From: Clostridia bacterium
GTDB lineage: Bacteria; Bacillota; Clostridia; Oscillospirales; CAG-272
DNA: 15,795 nt
Assembly (NCBI GenBank): GCA_017456685.1
Contig: JAFTIV010000140.1
Coordinates: forward strand, 1-15,795
Direction: 5' to 3'
Positions 7,006-13,838 of this stretch are shown piece by piece; within the stretch, counting starts at the first letter, position 1, and every line of letters starts with the position of its first letter. Under the pieces are notes generated by a model. That model was not told where the DNA came from, ran no database searches, and worked only from the letters and a program-made list of their open reading frames with translations. Made by a program: the position numbers and the translations under genes.

Positions 7006-8394
7006 ATGAAAAAATCAAGGGCTTTAATACTTATTTCGGTTTTGATGCTTCTCGTTTTCGCCTTCTGCGCGTGCGAGATGGTCGTTCCTGTTCCTGACGA
7101 CGGGCTTAGCGCGTACGATATTGCGGTTAAGCACGGCTTTGTTGGAACTGAGGAGGAATGGCTCGCAAGCCTAAGGGGCACAGACGGTAAGGACGGACGC
7201 GACGGTGTTGATGGCACAAACGGCATCGACGGTAAGGACGGTCTTGACGGCAAGGACGGCGAGAGTGGAATTATCGAGCAACCCGTAAACCAAACAATCA
7301 CAAACAATGAAATCACAATAAATGGCGAGGCTACTGATGTTCGCTATGCCTCTGGCGTGGCTCTAAAGAGCGCTGTGTGCATTTCGTGCGCCTTCACCGA
7401 CAAAGTAACCCTCTCGAGCTATGGCTCAGCAGGCGCTGGCGTTATTTATGAGCTTGAGGACGACGGAAGCGCATTCATCATTACAAATCACCATGTCGTT
7501 TATGATGCAGACTGTAACACCTCAAATAAAATAAGCAACAAAATCTCCGTTTTCATCTACGGAATGGAATATGCCGACTTTGCAATTCCCGCTACATATG
7601 TCGGTGGCTCAATGACCTACGATATTGCGGTTTTAAGAATTGAAAAGAGCGATATTTTAAAGAGCGCCAAGGCTCGCGGTGTTGCCTGCCCTGTATCAAT
7701 TGATGCTAAGGCATCGGTTGGCGAGGCGGTTATCGCGGTTGGCAACCCAGAGGGCGAGGGCTTCTCTGTTACAAGCGGAATTATAAATGTCCTCTCCGAG
7801 GAAATCGAAATGGATTTGCCCGACGGGTCGGGAGCTATTGATATGAGAGTTATGCGTACTGATACTGCGGTAAATGGCGGTAACTCGGGTGGCGGTCTTT
7901 TCGATGCAAGCGGTAAGCTTCTCGGCATTGTAAATGCGAAGCTCGTCAAGGAGGAGGTTGACAATATCGGCTATGCAATTCCTATCTCTCTTGCGCAGGC
8001 GATTGCGGAAAACATTATCGACTTCTGCTTTGAGACCGATTGCGAGACCGTTATGCGTCCTCTGCTTGGAATTGAGGTCTATATGAGCGATGTTTACACC
8101 GAATACAACACCGAAACGGGCGAGCTTGATATAATCGAGGAAAACAAGGTAAACTCGGTTTCGGCAACGGGCATTGCAAATGGCAAGCTTGTGGCGGGCG
8201 ATATAATCAAGTCAATCACCGTAGGCTCAAAAACGACGAACATCACTCGTCAGTTCCAATTCATCGAGGCGCTTATGTACGCAAGAGAGGGCGACATAAT
8301 TACAGTCGTTGTTGACCGCCCAGGCATTCTTACAACAACCGAAAAAACGCTTCAAATCACAGTCACAGACTCCTGCTTTAATGCAGAAAAATAA
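7006..8394 (+). CDS. HtrA-type serine protease lipoprotein with collagen-like stalk
   Basis: A 462-residue surface protease. The N-terminus is a signal peptide with a poor lipobox (FCAC, Cys at 21 or 23). Residues 35-57 (SAYDIAVKHGFVGTEEEW and on) match the short segment that often precedes collagen-like repeats in Firmicutes. Residues 58-88 are ten uninterrupted Gly-X-Y triplets, mostly GKD, GLD, GID. The trypsin-like domain follows, with triad His163 (TNHHVV), Asp206 (TYDIAVL) and Ser294 (GGNSGGGLF), all intact. A PDZ-like domain occupies about 365-455 (GIANGKLVAGDIIKSI). HtrA proteases handle misfolded exported proteins. The ATG at 7006 has AGAGGA upstream; longer upstream frames run over the neighbouring gene. 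It is transcribed alone, from its own promoter to a strong terminator. The collagen-like spacer between membrane anchor and protease is unusual for HtrA, which normally has a transmembrane anchor. Confidence 0.92.
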   Translation: MKKSRALILISVLMLLVFAFCACEMVVPVPDDGLSAYDIAVKHGFVGTEEEWLASLRGTDGKDGRDGVDGTNGIDGKDGLDGKDGESGIIEQPVNQTITNNEITINGEATDVRYASGVALKSAVCISCAFTDKVTLSSYGSAGAGVIYELEDDGSAFIITNHHVVYDADCNTSNKISNKISVFIYGMEYADFAIPATYVGGSMTYDIAVLRIEKSDILKSAKARGVACPVSIDAKASVGEAVIAVGNPEGEGFSVTSGIINVLSEEIEMDLPDGSGAIDMRVMRTDTAVNGGNSGGGLFDASGKLLGIVNAKLVKEEVDNIGYAIPISLAQAIAENIIDFCFETDCETVMRPLLGIEVYMSDVYTEYNTETGELDIIEENKVNSVSATGIANGKLVAGDIIKSITVGSKTTNITRQFQFIEALMYAREGDIITVVVDRPGILTTTEKTLQITVTDSCFNAEK

Positions 8395-8412
8395 AATATA
8401 GCTATCACAAGC

Positions 8413-8454
8413 GAGCAAGCACGCGGGAAAGGGCCTATGTGCTTGCTCTTTTTT
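8413..8454 (+). terminator. Intrinsic terminator of the protease gene
   Basis: GAGCAAGCAC (8413-8422) pairs perfectly with GTGCTTGCTC (8439-8448) around a 16-base loop, followed by six T. It lies 18 bases after the protease stop codon. Confidence 0.9.
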
Positions 8455-8487
8455 GTAAATTAAGCCCCTTTATTTTTTGCGCTGATA

Positions 8488-8516
8488 TTGATTTTGTCCT
8501 TTCTTTGCTGTATAAT
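8488..8516 (+). promoter_or_regulatory. Promoter of the uxaB-uxaA-uxaC operon
   Basis: TTGATT (8488-8493), 17 bases, TATAAT (8511-8516). The predicted start of transcription is near 8523, just before the palindrome at 8531, and the uxaB start is 63 bases after the -10 box. Confidence 0.78.
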
Positions 8517-8530
8517 GAAAGCAAGATGGT

Positions 8531-8548
8531 GAAAAGACAAGTCTTTTC
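8531..8548 (+). promoter_or_regulatory. Palindromic operator candidate, uxa operon
   Basis: GAAAAGACAAGTCTTTTC is an 8-bp perfect inverted repeat around a 2-base AA centre. It sits about 8-25 bases downstream of the expected transcription start, the same placement and AA centre as the palindrome in front of the lyase operon, but with different arms. That suggests a different repressor, or a different member of the same regulator family. A GntR-type regulator is common for uronate genes, but none is present here to test this. Confidence 0.6.
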
Positions 8549-8578
8549 AAGAATAAAAATAAAAACAAAGGAGCTTTT

Positions 8579-9841
8579 ATGAGAAAAGAAAAGGTTATTC
8601 AATTTGGCGAGGGAGGCTTCCTTCGTGGCTTCGTTGACTGGATGCTCCAGTTCGTAAACGAGCAAACGGACTTCAACGGTAGCGTTGTTGTCGTACAGCC
8701 CATTCAAACAGGTCTTTGTGACAAATTAAGCGCACAGGGCTGTGTATATACTCACCTTTGTCGTGGCGCAGAGGGTGTGCTTGAAAAGAAAATCGATGTT
8801 ATATCGCGCTGTGTAAAGCCCTATGATGAATTTGATAAATATCTCGCTCTTGCAGAAAACCCCGATTTTCGCTTTATTATCTCAAACACCACCGAGGCGG
8901 GAATTTGCGTAAACAAAACTGACAAATTAACCGACCGTCCCGCAAACGGCTTTGTTGGAAAGCTCACTCAGCTTCTTTTGCGTCGCTTCGAGCTTGGGCT
9001 TGGCGGATTTATCCTCATCCCCTGCGAGCTTATTGACAATGCTGGAAACGAGCTTCTTCGTTGCCTGCTTGAATATGCCGACATGTGGGGGCTTAGCGAT
9101 GAATATAAGTCTTGGCTAAGAGAGGAAAACAAATTCTACAACACCCTTGTGGATAGAATTAACACAGGCTTTCCAAGGGGCGAGGAGCTTGGGATTGACG
9201 ACCCGATGCTCAACACCTCCGAATACTTCCACCTTTGGGTGCTTGAGGGTGACAAATCTCTCTTTGACGAGCTTCCGCTTGATAAATGTAATTTAAATGT
9301 AATTATCACAGACGACCTTGAAAGATACCACACAAGAAAGGTACGCATTTTGAATGGCGCGCACACCTCGCTTGTGCCCTACGCGCTTCTTTCGGGGCTT
9401 GACACGGTTAAGTCGTGCATTGACGACGAAAAAATGCTCGCCCACATTAAGGCTTGCATTTACGACGAGATTGTGCCAACGCTTGACCTTCCTAAAAAAG
9501 AGCTTCTTGACTACGCAGACAATGTAATCAAGCGCTTCTCCAACCCGTACATAAAGCATTATCTTTCATCAATCGCGCTAAACTCCGTAAGCAAGTTTAG
9601 AGTAAGAGTTCTTCCCTCTATTCTTGAATACATAAGGCGCTTTGACAAAATGCCGAAAAATCTTATATTCTCCTTTGCGAAGCTAATTGACCTCTATCGC
9701 ACCGATATGACAAACGACGACCCCGAAATTACCGCCTTTATGAGAGGCGCGAGTGTTGGGGAAATCCTTGCAAATAGCGAGCTTTGGGGACAGGACCTAT
9801 CATTCCTTTGCGACGAGGTTTCAAAATATGTTAATAAATAA
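8579..9841 (+). CDS. uxaB: Tagaturonate reductase (altronate oxidoreductase)
   Basis: A 420-residue NAD-dependent reductase of the mannitol dehydrogenase family that interconverts D-tagaturonate and D-altronate in the cytoplasm. It closely follows E. coli UxaB: VIQFGEGGFLRGFVDWML, SNTTEAGI, GFILIPCELIDNAGNELL, and KVRILNGAHTSLVP, which carries the family's K-x4-N-x2-H site (Lys254, Asn259, His262), then NPYIKHYLSSIALN. The first part is the Rossmann domain, the second the helical substrate domain. It is about 60 residues shorter than the E. coli enzyme (483), mainly in the C-terminal helical region after residue 355. The ATG at 8579 has AAAGGAG upstream. It is first in the operon, and its last 14 bases overlap uxaA. 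UxuB is excluded because the UxaB-specific motifs match. Confidence 0.95.
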   Translation: MRKEKVIQFGEGGFLRGFVDWMLQFVNEQTDFNGSVVVVQPIQTGLCDKLSAQGCVYTHLCRGAEGVLEKKIDVISRCVKPYDEFDKYLALAENPDFRFIISNTTEAGICVNKTDKLTDRPANGFVGKLTQLLLRRFELGLGGFILIPCELIDNAGNELLRCLLEYADMWGLSDEYKSWLREENKFYNTLVDRINTGFPRGEELGIDDPMLNTSEYFHLWVLEGDKSLFDELPLDKCNLNVIITDDLERYHTRKVRILNGAHTSLVPYALLSGLDTVKSCIDDEKMLAHIKACIYDEIVPTLDLPKKELLDYADNVIKRFSNPYIKHYLSSIALNSVSKFRVRVLPSILEYIRRFDKMPKNLIFSFAKLIDLYRTDMTNDDPEITAFMRGASVGEILANSELWGQDLSFLCDEVSKYVNK

Positions 9842-11198
9842 GCTCGACAATGTCGAAATAAGCCCAGATACAGGTCACAAGCACGCGCGCGTGCCGATAA
9901 GGGCGGGCGAGGCGGTTATAAAGTATGGCGAGGTTATCGGGCGGGCGACGGCTGATATTGCCGTTGGCGAGCTCGTTCACACTCACAACCTAAAAACCGC
10001 GCTTGAGGGCAAGCTTGAATACACATATGAGCCCTTTGAGCCCATTGTAAAGCCAACCGAGTGCGATGCCTACTTTGACGGCTATGTGCGCGAAAATGGC
10101 GATGTTGGAATTCGAAACGATATTTGGATTATTCCAACCGTTGGTTGTGTGAATAAGACCGCTGAGCGCCTTAGCAGGCTAACAGGAGCTAAATGCTTTA
10201 CTCACCCATACGGATGCTCACAGCTTGGCGATGACCAGCTTACAACTCAAAAAATCCTGAGCGCGATGGTTAAGCATCCAAACGCAGGCGGTGTGCTTGT
10301 GCTTGGTCTTGGCTGTGAAAACAACAATATCGGTGTGTTCAAGACCTTTCTTGGCGAATACAACCCAGAGCGCGTAAAATTCCTTGTCGCTCAGGAGCAC
10401 GAGGACGAAATTGCCGTGGGTGTGGCTCTAATTGACGAGCTAAAGGCTTATGCGCGCCGTGCAAGGCGCGAAAAAATCCCCGCCTCTCGCCTTGTTGTAG
10501 GCTTGAAATGCGGTGGGAGCGATGCCTTCTCGGGCATTAGCGCAAATCCGCTTGTTGGTCGCTTCTGCGATAAGCTCTGCTCTATGGGTGGCGCTTGCGT
10601 GCTTACCGAGGTTCCCGAAATGTTCGGTGCTGAGCATCTTTTGATGAAGCGCTGTGCAAGCCGTGAGGTTTTTGACAAAACAGTTTCACTTATAAACGAT
10701 TTTAAGGATTACTATACGCGCCATAATCAGGTAATTTACGAAAACCCCTCACCAGGAAACAAGGCGGGCGGAATTACCACTCTTGAGGAAAAGTCGCTTG
10801 GCTGTATTCAAAAGGGTGGCTCCTCAACGATTGTCGATGTTTTGAATTATGGCGAGCGCGTTACAAAATCGGGCTTGTCGCTTCTTAATGGTGTTGGAAA
10901 CGATATGGTTGCAGTCACCAACCTTATGGCAAGCGGTGCGCACCTTATTCTGTTCACAACGGGCAGAGGCACGCCCCTTGGAAGCGCTGTACCAACAATA
11001 AAAATTTCAACTAATCGCGCCCTGTTTGATAAAAAGCTCTCTTGGATTGACTTTGACTCAAGCCTTACGCTTGATGGTGTTGAGCTAAGAGATGAGCTCT
11101 TTGAGCATGTATTATGGGTCGCAAGCGGTGGATACACACAAAACGAGAAAAACGGCTATGAGGAAATAGCTATATTTAAGGACGGAGTTACGCTATGA
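9828..11198 (+). CDS. uxaA: Altronate dehydratase
   Basis: A 456-residue enzyme that dehydrates D-altronate to 2-keto-3-deoxy-D-gluconate. The N-terminal SAF-type domain (about 1-60, GEAVIKYGEVIGRATADIAVGELVHTHN) is followed by the catalytic domain with GDVGIRNDIWIIPTVGCVN, YGCSQLGDD, GLGCENNN, LKCGGSDAFSGISANPLVG, LTEVPEMFGAEH, ENPSPGNKAGGITTLEEKSLGC and FTTGRGTPLG. The conserved cysteines are kept. The start is placed at ATG 9828, which gives the normal INKLDNV beginning and has GAGG 9 bases before it; an upstream ATG at 9753 would only read through uxaB in another frame. It is about 40 residues shorter than E. coli UxaA (495), including roughly 22 residues missing from the SAF domain between DNV and GHKHA. 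It overlaps both uxaB (14 bases) and uxaC (ATGA), so translation is probably coupled. Confidence 0.95.
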   Translation: MLINKLDNVEISPDTGHKHARVPIRAGEAVIKYGEVIGRATADIAVGELVHTHNLKTALEGKLEYTYEPFEPIVKPTECDAYFDGYVRENGDVGIRNDIWIIPTVGCVNKTAERLSRLTGAKCFTHPYGCSQLGDDQLTTQKILSAMVKHPNAGGVLVLGLGCENNNIGVFKTFLGEYNPERVKFLVAQEHEDEIAVGVALIDELKAYARRARREKIPASRLVVGLKCGGSDAFSGISANPLVGRFCDKLCSMGGACVLTEVPEMFGAEHLLMKRCASREVFDKTVSLINDFKDYYTRHNQVIYENPSPGNKAGGITTLEEKSLGCIQKGGSSTIVDVLNYGERVTKSGLSLLNGVGNDMVAVTNLMASGAHLILFTTGRGTPLGSAVPTIKISTNRALFDKKLSWIDFDSSLTLDGVELRDELFEHVLWVASGGYTQNEKNGYEEIAIFKDGVTL

Positions 11199-12415
11199 GC
11201 TTTATAAACGATAAATTTATGCTAAAAAACGACACAGCTATTGAGCTTTACGAGGCGGTTAAGGACCTGCCTATTATCGACTACCATTGTCACATAAGCC
11301 CCAAGATGATAGCTGAAAACTACAAATTTAAGAACGCAACCGAGCTTTTCCTCGGCGGTGACCACTACAAGTGGCGCCAGATGCGTACAAACGGAGTTGA
11401 CGAGAAATACATAACAGGTGATGCGCCCGATTACGAGAAGTGGCTCGCGTTTGCGAAAACTATGCCCTATCTTCTTGGCAATCCGCTTTATCACTGGACT
11501 CACCTTGAGCTTAAGAGATACTTCGATATTGACGAGGTTCTTTGCGAGGAAAGCGCTAAGCGCATTTGGGACAAGGTAAACGCTTGCCTTGAAAGGGACG
11601 AATTTTCGACACAGGGTCTTATAAAGCGCTCTGGAGTTGAGGTTATTTGCACAACAGATGCGCCCTATGACACGCTTGAGTATCACAAGGCTCTTAAGGA
11701 CTTCGAGGTTAAGGTTATTCCCGCTTGGCGCCCCGACATTTACGACATTAAGCCCGATTTCGGTGAGAGAATGGACTATTTCCACGAAAACGGCTGTCGC
11801 CTTGCCGACCACGCGGTTGACAGAATGGACGACGAAACAATAAACGCACTTATCACCCTCGGCAGAGAGTACGCAAAGCGCGGTTGGGTATGGCAATTAC
11901 ATATCGGTGCGCTTAGAAACAACAACTCGAGAATGCTCAAAAAATTAGGTCCAGACACAGGCTTTGACTCGATAAATGACTTTGAGATTGCGCGCGGACT
12001 TTCCAAAATCCTCGACACTCTTGATAGCGAGGGCGCGCTTCCTAAAACTATTCTCTATTGTCTAAATCCTAAGGACAACTATGTTCTTGGAACTATGCTC
12101 GGCAACTTCCAAGGCGGTGTTCCTGGTAAAATTCAATTCGGCTCTGGCTGGTGGTTCAACGACCAGCGCGACGGTATGGTCGCTCAAATGCGTGCCCTTG
12201 CCAACCTCGGTATGCTCTCTCGCTTCGTGGGTATGCTTACCGACAGCCGTAGCTTTGTTTCCTACACCCGTCACGAGTATTTTAGACGCATTTTGTGCAA
12301 TCTCATAGGCGAGTGGGTTGAGGATGGCGAATATCCACGCGATATGGACACTCTTAAGAAAATTGCACGCGACATTTGCTATTTCAACGCAAAGAATTAC
12401 TTCGATTTCTGCTAA
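11195..12415 (+). CDS. uxaC: Glucuronate/galacturonate isomerase, compact form
   Basis: A 406-residue uronate isomerase of the amidohydrolase superfamily that converts D-galacturonate to D-tagaturonate and D-glucuronate to D-fructuronate. It has DYHCHISPKMIAENYKFKN (metal-site His31 and His33), GDHYKWRQMRTNGV, GNPLYHWTHLELKRYF, DHAVD, HIGALRNNNSRM, GFDSIND, KTILYCLNPKDN, GSGWWFNDQRDGM and GMLTDSRSFVSYTRHEYFRR. It is about 64 residues shorter than E. coli UxaC (470). The loss is in two places: after AWRPD (residues 177-181), where about 30 residues are replaced by a few, and after DHAVD, where another 30 or so are missing before the REYAKRGW motif. The active-site motifs are all kept, so it is probably functional. 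It overlaps uxaA by 4 bases. Confidence 0.96.
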   Translation: MSFINDKFMLKNDTAIELYEAVKDLPIIDYHCHISPKMIAENYKFKNATELFLGGDHYKWRQMRTNGVDEKYITGDAPDYEKWLAFAKTMPYLLGNPLYHWTHLELKRYFDIDEVLCEESAKRIWDKVNACLERDEFSTQGLIKRSGVEVICTTDAPYDTLEYHKALKDFEVKVIPAWRPDIYDIKPDFGERMDYFHENGCRLADHAVDRMDDETINALITLGREYAKRGWVWQLHIGALRNNNSRMLKKLGPDTGFDSINDFEIARGLSKILDTLDSEGALPKTILYCLNPKDNYVLGTMLGNFQGGVPGKIQFGSGWWFNDQRDGMVAQMRALANLGMLSRFVGMLTDSRSFVSYTRHEYFRRILCNLIGEWVEDGEYPRDMDTLKKIARDICYFNAKNYFDFC

Positions 12416-12444
12416 CTCTGCACACAGGGTGGCAAATACCAAGC

Positions 12445-12477
12445 AAAAAAGACAGGCTACGGGCTTCGTAGCTTGTC
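12445..12477 (+). other. Intercistronic stem-loop after uxaC
   Basis: GACAGGCTACG (12451-12461) pairs with CGTAGCTTGTC (12467-12477; one G-U) around GGCTT. On the plus strand it is preceded by six A and not followed by T, so it does not look like a terminator for uxaC. On the minus strand it is a textbook intrinsic terminator with six T. It ends 7 bases before the GAGGA site of the next gene. It may stabilise the uxa mRNA 3' part, lower downstream expression, or stop antisense transcription. Confidence 0.6.
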
Positions 12478-12495
12478 TGCTTATGAGGATTTTAT

Positions 12496-13107
12496 ATGAG
12501 TATTAAAAATGTTGTTTTTGATTTCGGTCAGGTGCTTGTTCATTTTGAGCCAAGATATATGGTTGAGTGCTATGTAAAGGACGAGCCTGATGCCTCGCTC
12601 CTTACCGAGGTCGTTTTTGACCGCGCATACTGGGACAAGCTCGACGCCGGCACTATCACAGACGAGGAGGTCCTTGAGCTTTGTCACGCGCGCTTGCCCG
12701 AGCGCCTTTGGGCTGTTGCCGATAAAATCTATTATAACTGGATTTACAACATTCCCGAAATCGACAAAATGAGCGATTTAATCGACACTCTGCGCGACAA
12801 ATACGGCAAAAGGATATTTCTTCTCTCGAACATTTCGAATTATTTTGCCTCTCATTCGGGCGAAATTCCTATTCTCTCGAAAATCGACAAGTGCATCTTC
12901 TCTGCCCCCATTGGCATTGTGAAGCCAAGCCACGCGATTTTTGAGCATCTTTGCACCGAGTGTGGCATCTTGCCCGAGGAAAGCATTTTTGTCGATGATA
13001 ATTTCGCAAATATTTCCTCGGCTAAGGAATTTGGGCTTAACACCTATCGCTTTGACGGCGACGTCTGCGCCCTTCGTGCTTATTTTGACAAGCTTTTTGG
13101 AGAGTGA
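12496..13107 (+). CDS. HAD-superfamily phosphatase, YihX-like
   Basis: A 203-residue hydrolase of the haloacid dehalogenase superfamily, subfamily IA. Motif I is VVFDFGQVLV (nucleophile Asp9) with Gly in place of the usual second Asp. That is normal for the YihX / epoxide-hydrolase-N group, which also has D-x-G. Motif II is LLSNIS (Ser111), motif III is GIVKPS (Lys143), and motif IV is FVDDNFANI (Asp167, Asp168). E. coli YihX dephosphorylates alpha-glucose-1-phosphate and other sugar phosphates; a sugar-phosphate substrate is therefore likely, but the exact one is unknown. The ATG at 12496 has GAGGA 6 bases upstream. It is 80 bases after uxaC with no clear terminator between, so it may be the fourth gene of the uronate operon. 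Confidence 0.85.
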   Translation: MSIKNVVFDFGQVLVHFEPRYMVECYVKDEPDASLLTEVVFDRAYWDKLDAGTITDEEVLELCHARLPERLWAVADKIYYNWIYNIPEIDKMSDLIDTLRDKYGKRIFLLSNISNYFASHSGEIPILSKIDKCIFSAPIGIVKPSHAIFEHLCTECGILPEESIFVDDNFANISSAKEFGLNTYRFDGDVCALRAYFDKLFGE

Positions 13108-13112
13108 ATAAA

Positions 13113-13805
13113 ATGAAAATAATGTCCTTTAACACCCAGCATTGCCTCAATTTCGTTGAGCGACGGGTTGACTATGATATAATGGCTAAGGCGATAAACG
13201 ACCTTGGCGCTGATGTCGTTGGACTTCAGGAGATGTTTAGCGAGGGCGAGGGGGCTGTGTTTGGCAATCAAACAAAAATCCTTGCCGAAAAGGCGGGCTT
13301 TAAATACTATTATTTTGCCAAGGCGATTGATGATGCAGACGGACCCTACGGAAACGCAATCATCTCAAAAATCCCTATCGTGAGCGCGGAAACTATTATA
13401 ATTCCCGACCCATTTCCTAAGCGCGCGGGCGGTTGGTACGAAACAAGATGCGTGCTAAGGGCGGTTTTGGAAAACGGCTTGACTGTTTTGGTAACCCACT
13501 TCGGTCTTGAGCCTGACGAGCAGGAAAACGCACAAAAAACCGTGCTTTCGCTTATCGAGGACAAAAAATGCGTGCTTCTTGGGGACTTTAACATTCGCCC
13601 CGACAATGCGCTTCTTGAGCCTATAAGAGCGAAAATGCGCGACACAGCGGAGCTTTTCTCCGCACCTCGCCTTTCGTTCCCGTCAAATGCGCCGACAATG
13701 AAAATCGACTATGTCTTCACCTCGCGCGACCTTACACTCCTTAGCGCTGACATTCCCGATATCGTCGCATCCGACCACAGACCATACATAATTGAGATAG
13801 AATAG
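13113..13805 (+). CDS. Endonuclease/exonuclease/phosphatase-family protein
   Basis: A 230-residue metal-dependent phosphoesterase of the DNase I-like family. Visible motifs: MSFNTQH (Asn7), VVGLQE (Glu40), YGNAIISKIPI, VLVTHFG (His129), LLGDFNI (Asp158, Asn160), KIDYVF (Asp199) and ASDHRP (Asp221-His222), which is a complete catalytic set. No signal peptide, so cytoplasmic. Members act on DNA, phosphoinositides, sphingomyelin or nucleotide-like substrates; the substrate here cannot be read. The ATG at 13113 is chosen because GGAGAG lies 8 bases before it; a GTG at 13104 would overlap that site. It follows the HAD gene by 5 bases, so they are co-transcribed, and it ends the operon at a strong terminator. 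Confidence 0.85.
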   Translation: MKIMSFNTQHCLNFVERRVDYDIMAKAINDLGADVVGLQEMFSEGEGAVFGNQTKILAEKAGFKYYYFAKAIDDADGPYGNAIISKIPIVSAETIIIPDPFPKRAGGWYETRCVLRAVLENGLTVLVTHFGLEPDEQENAQKTVLSLIEDKKCVLLGDFNIRPDNALLEPIRAKMRDTAELFSAPRLSFPSNAPTMKIDYVFTSRDLTLLSADIPDIVASDHRPYIIEIE

Positions 13806-13834
13806 AAAAAGACGGACACAGGTCCGTCTTTTTT
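13806..13834. terminator. Bidirectional terminator between convergent genes
   Basis: GACGGAC and GTCCGTC form a perfect 7-bp stem with loop ACAG, flanked by five A on the left and six T on the right. It therefore works in both directions: for the plus-strand operon ending at 13805 and for the minus-strand lipoprotein gene whose stop codon is at 13839. Confidence 0.92.
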
Positions 13835-13838
13835 GTAT

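Noticed and set aside
6840..7316. Upstream extension of the GlmU-like reading frame on the minus strand
   Set aside because: It would run across the divergent promoter and the collagen-coding part of the protease gene; the SRPSLPSVPS-like repeats are the complement of Gly-X-Y codons. ATG 6839 has a good ribosome site.
9753..9827. Earlier ATG for uxaA
   Set aside because: The added residues are uxaB sequence in another frame and do not resemble UxaA; ATG 9828 gives the family's normal start.
11222..11896. 224-residue open frame on the minus strand inside uxaC
   Set aside because: It is the complement of a strongly conserved gene and shows no recognisable motif or ribosome site.
13104..13112. 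GTG start for the EEP-family gene
   Set aside because: The GTG overlaps the GGAGAG site that serves the ATG at 13113, and the extra residues add nothing to the fold.
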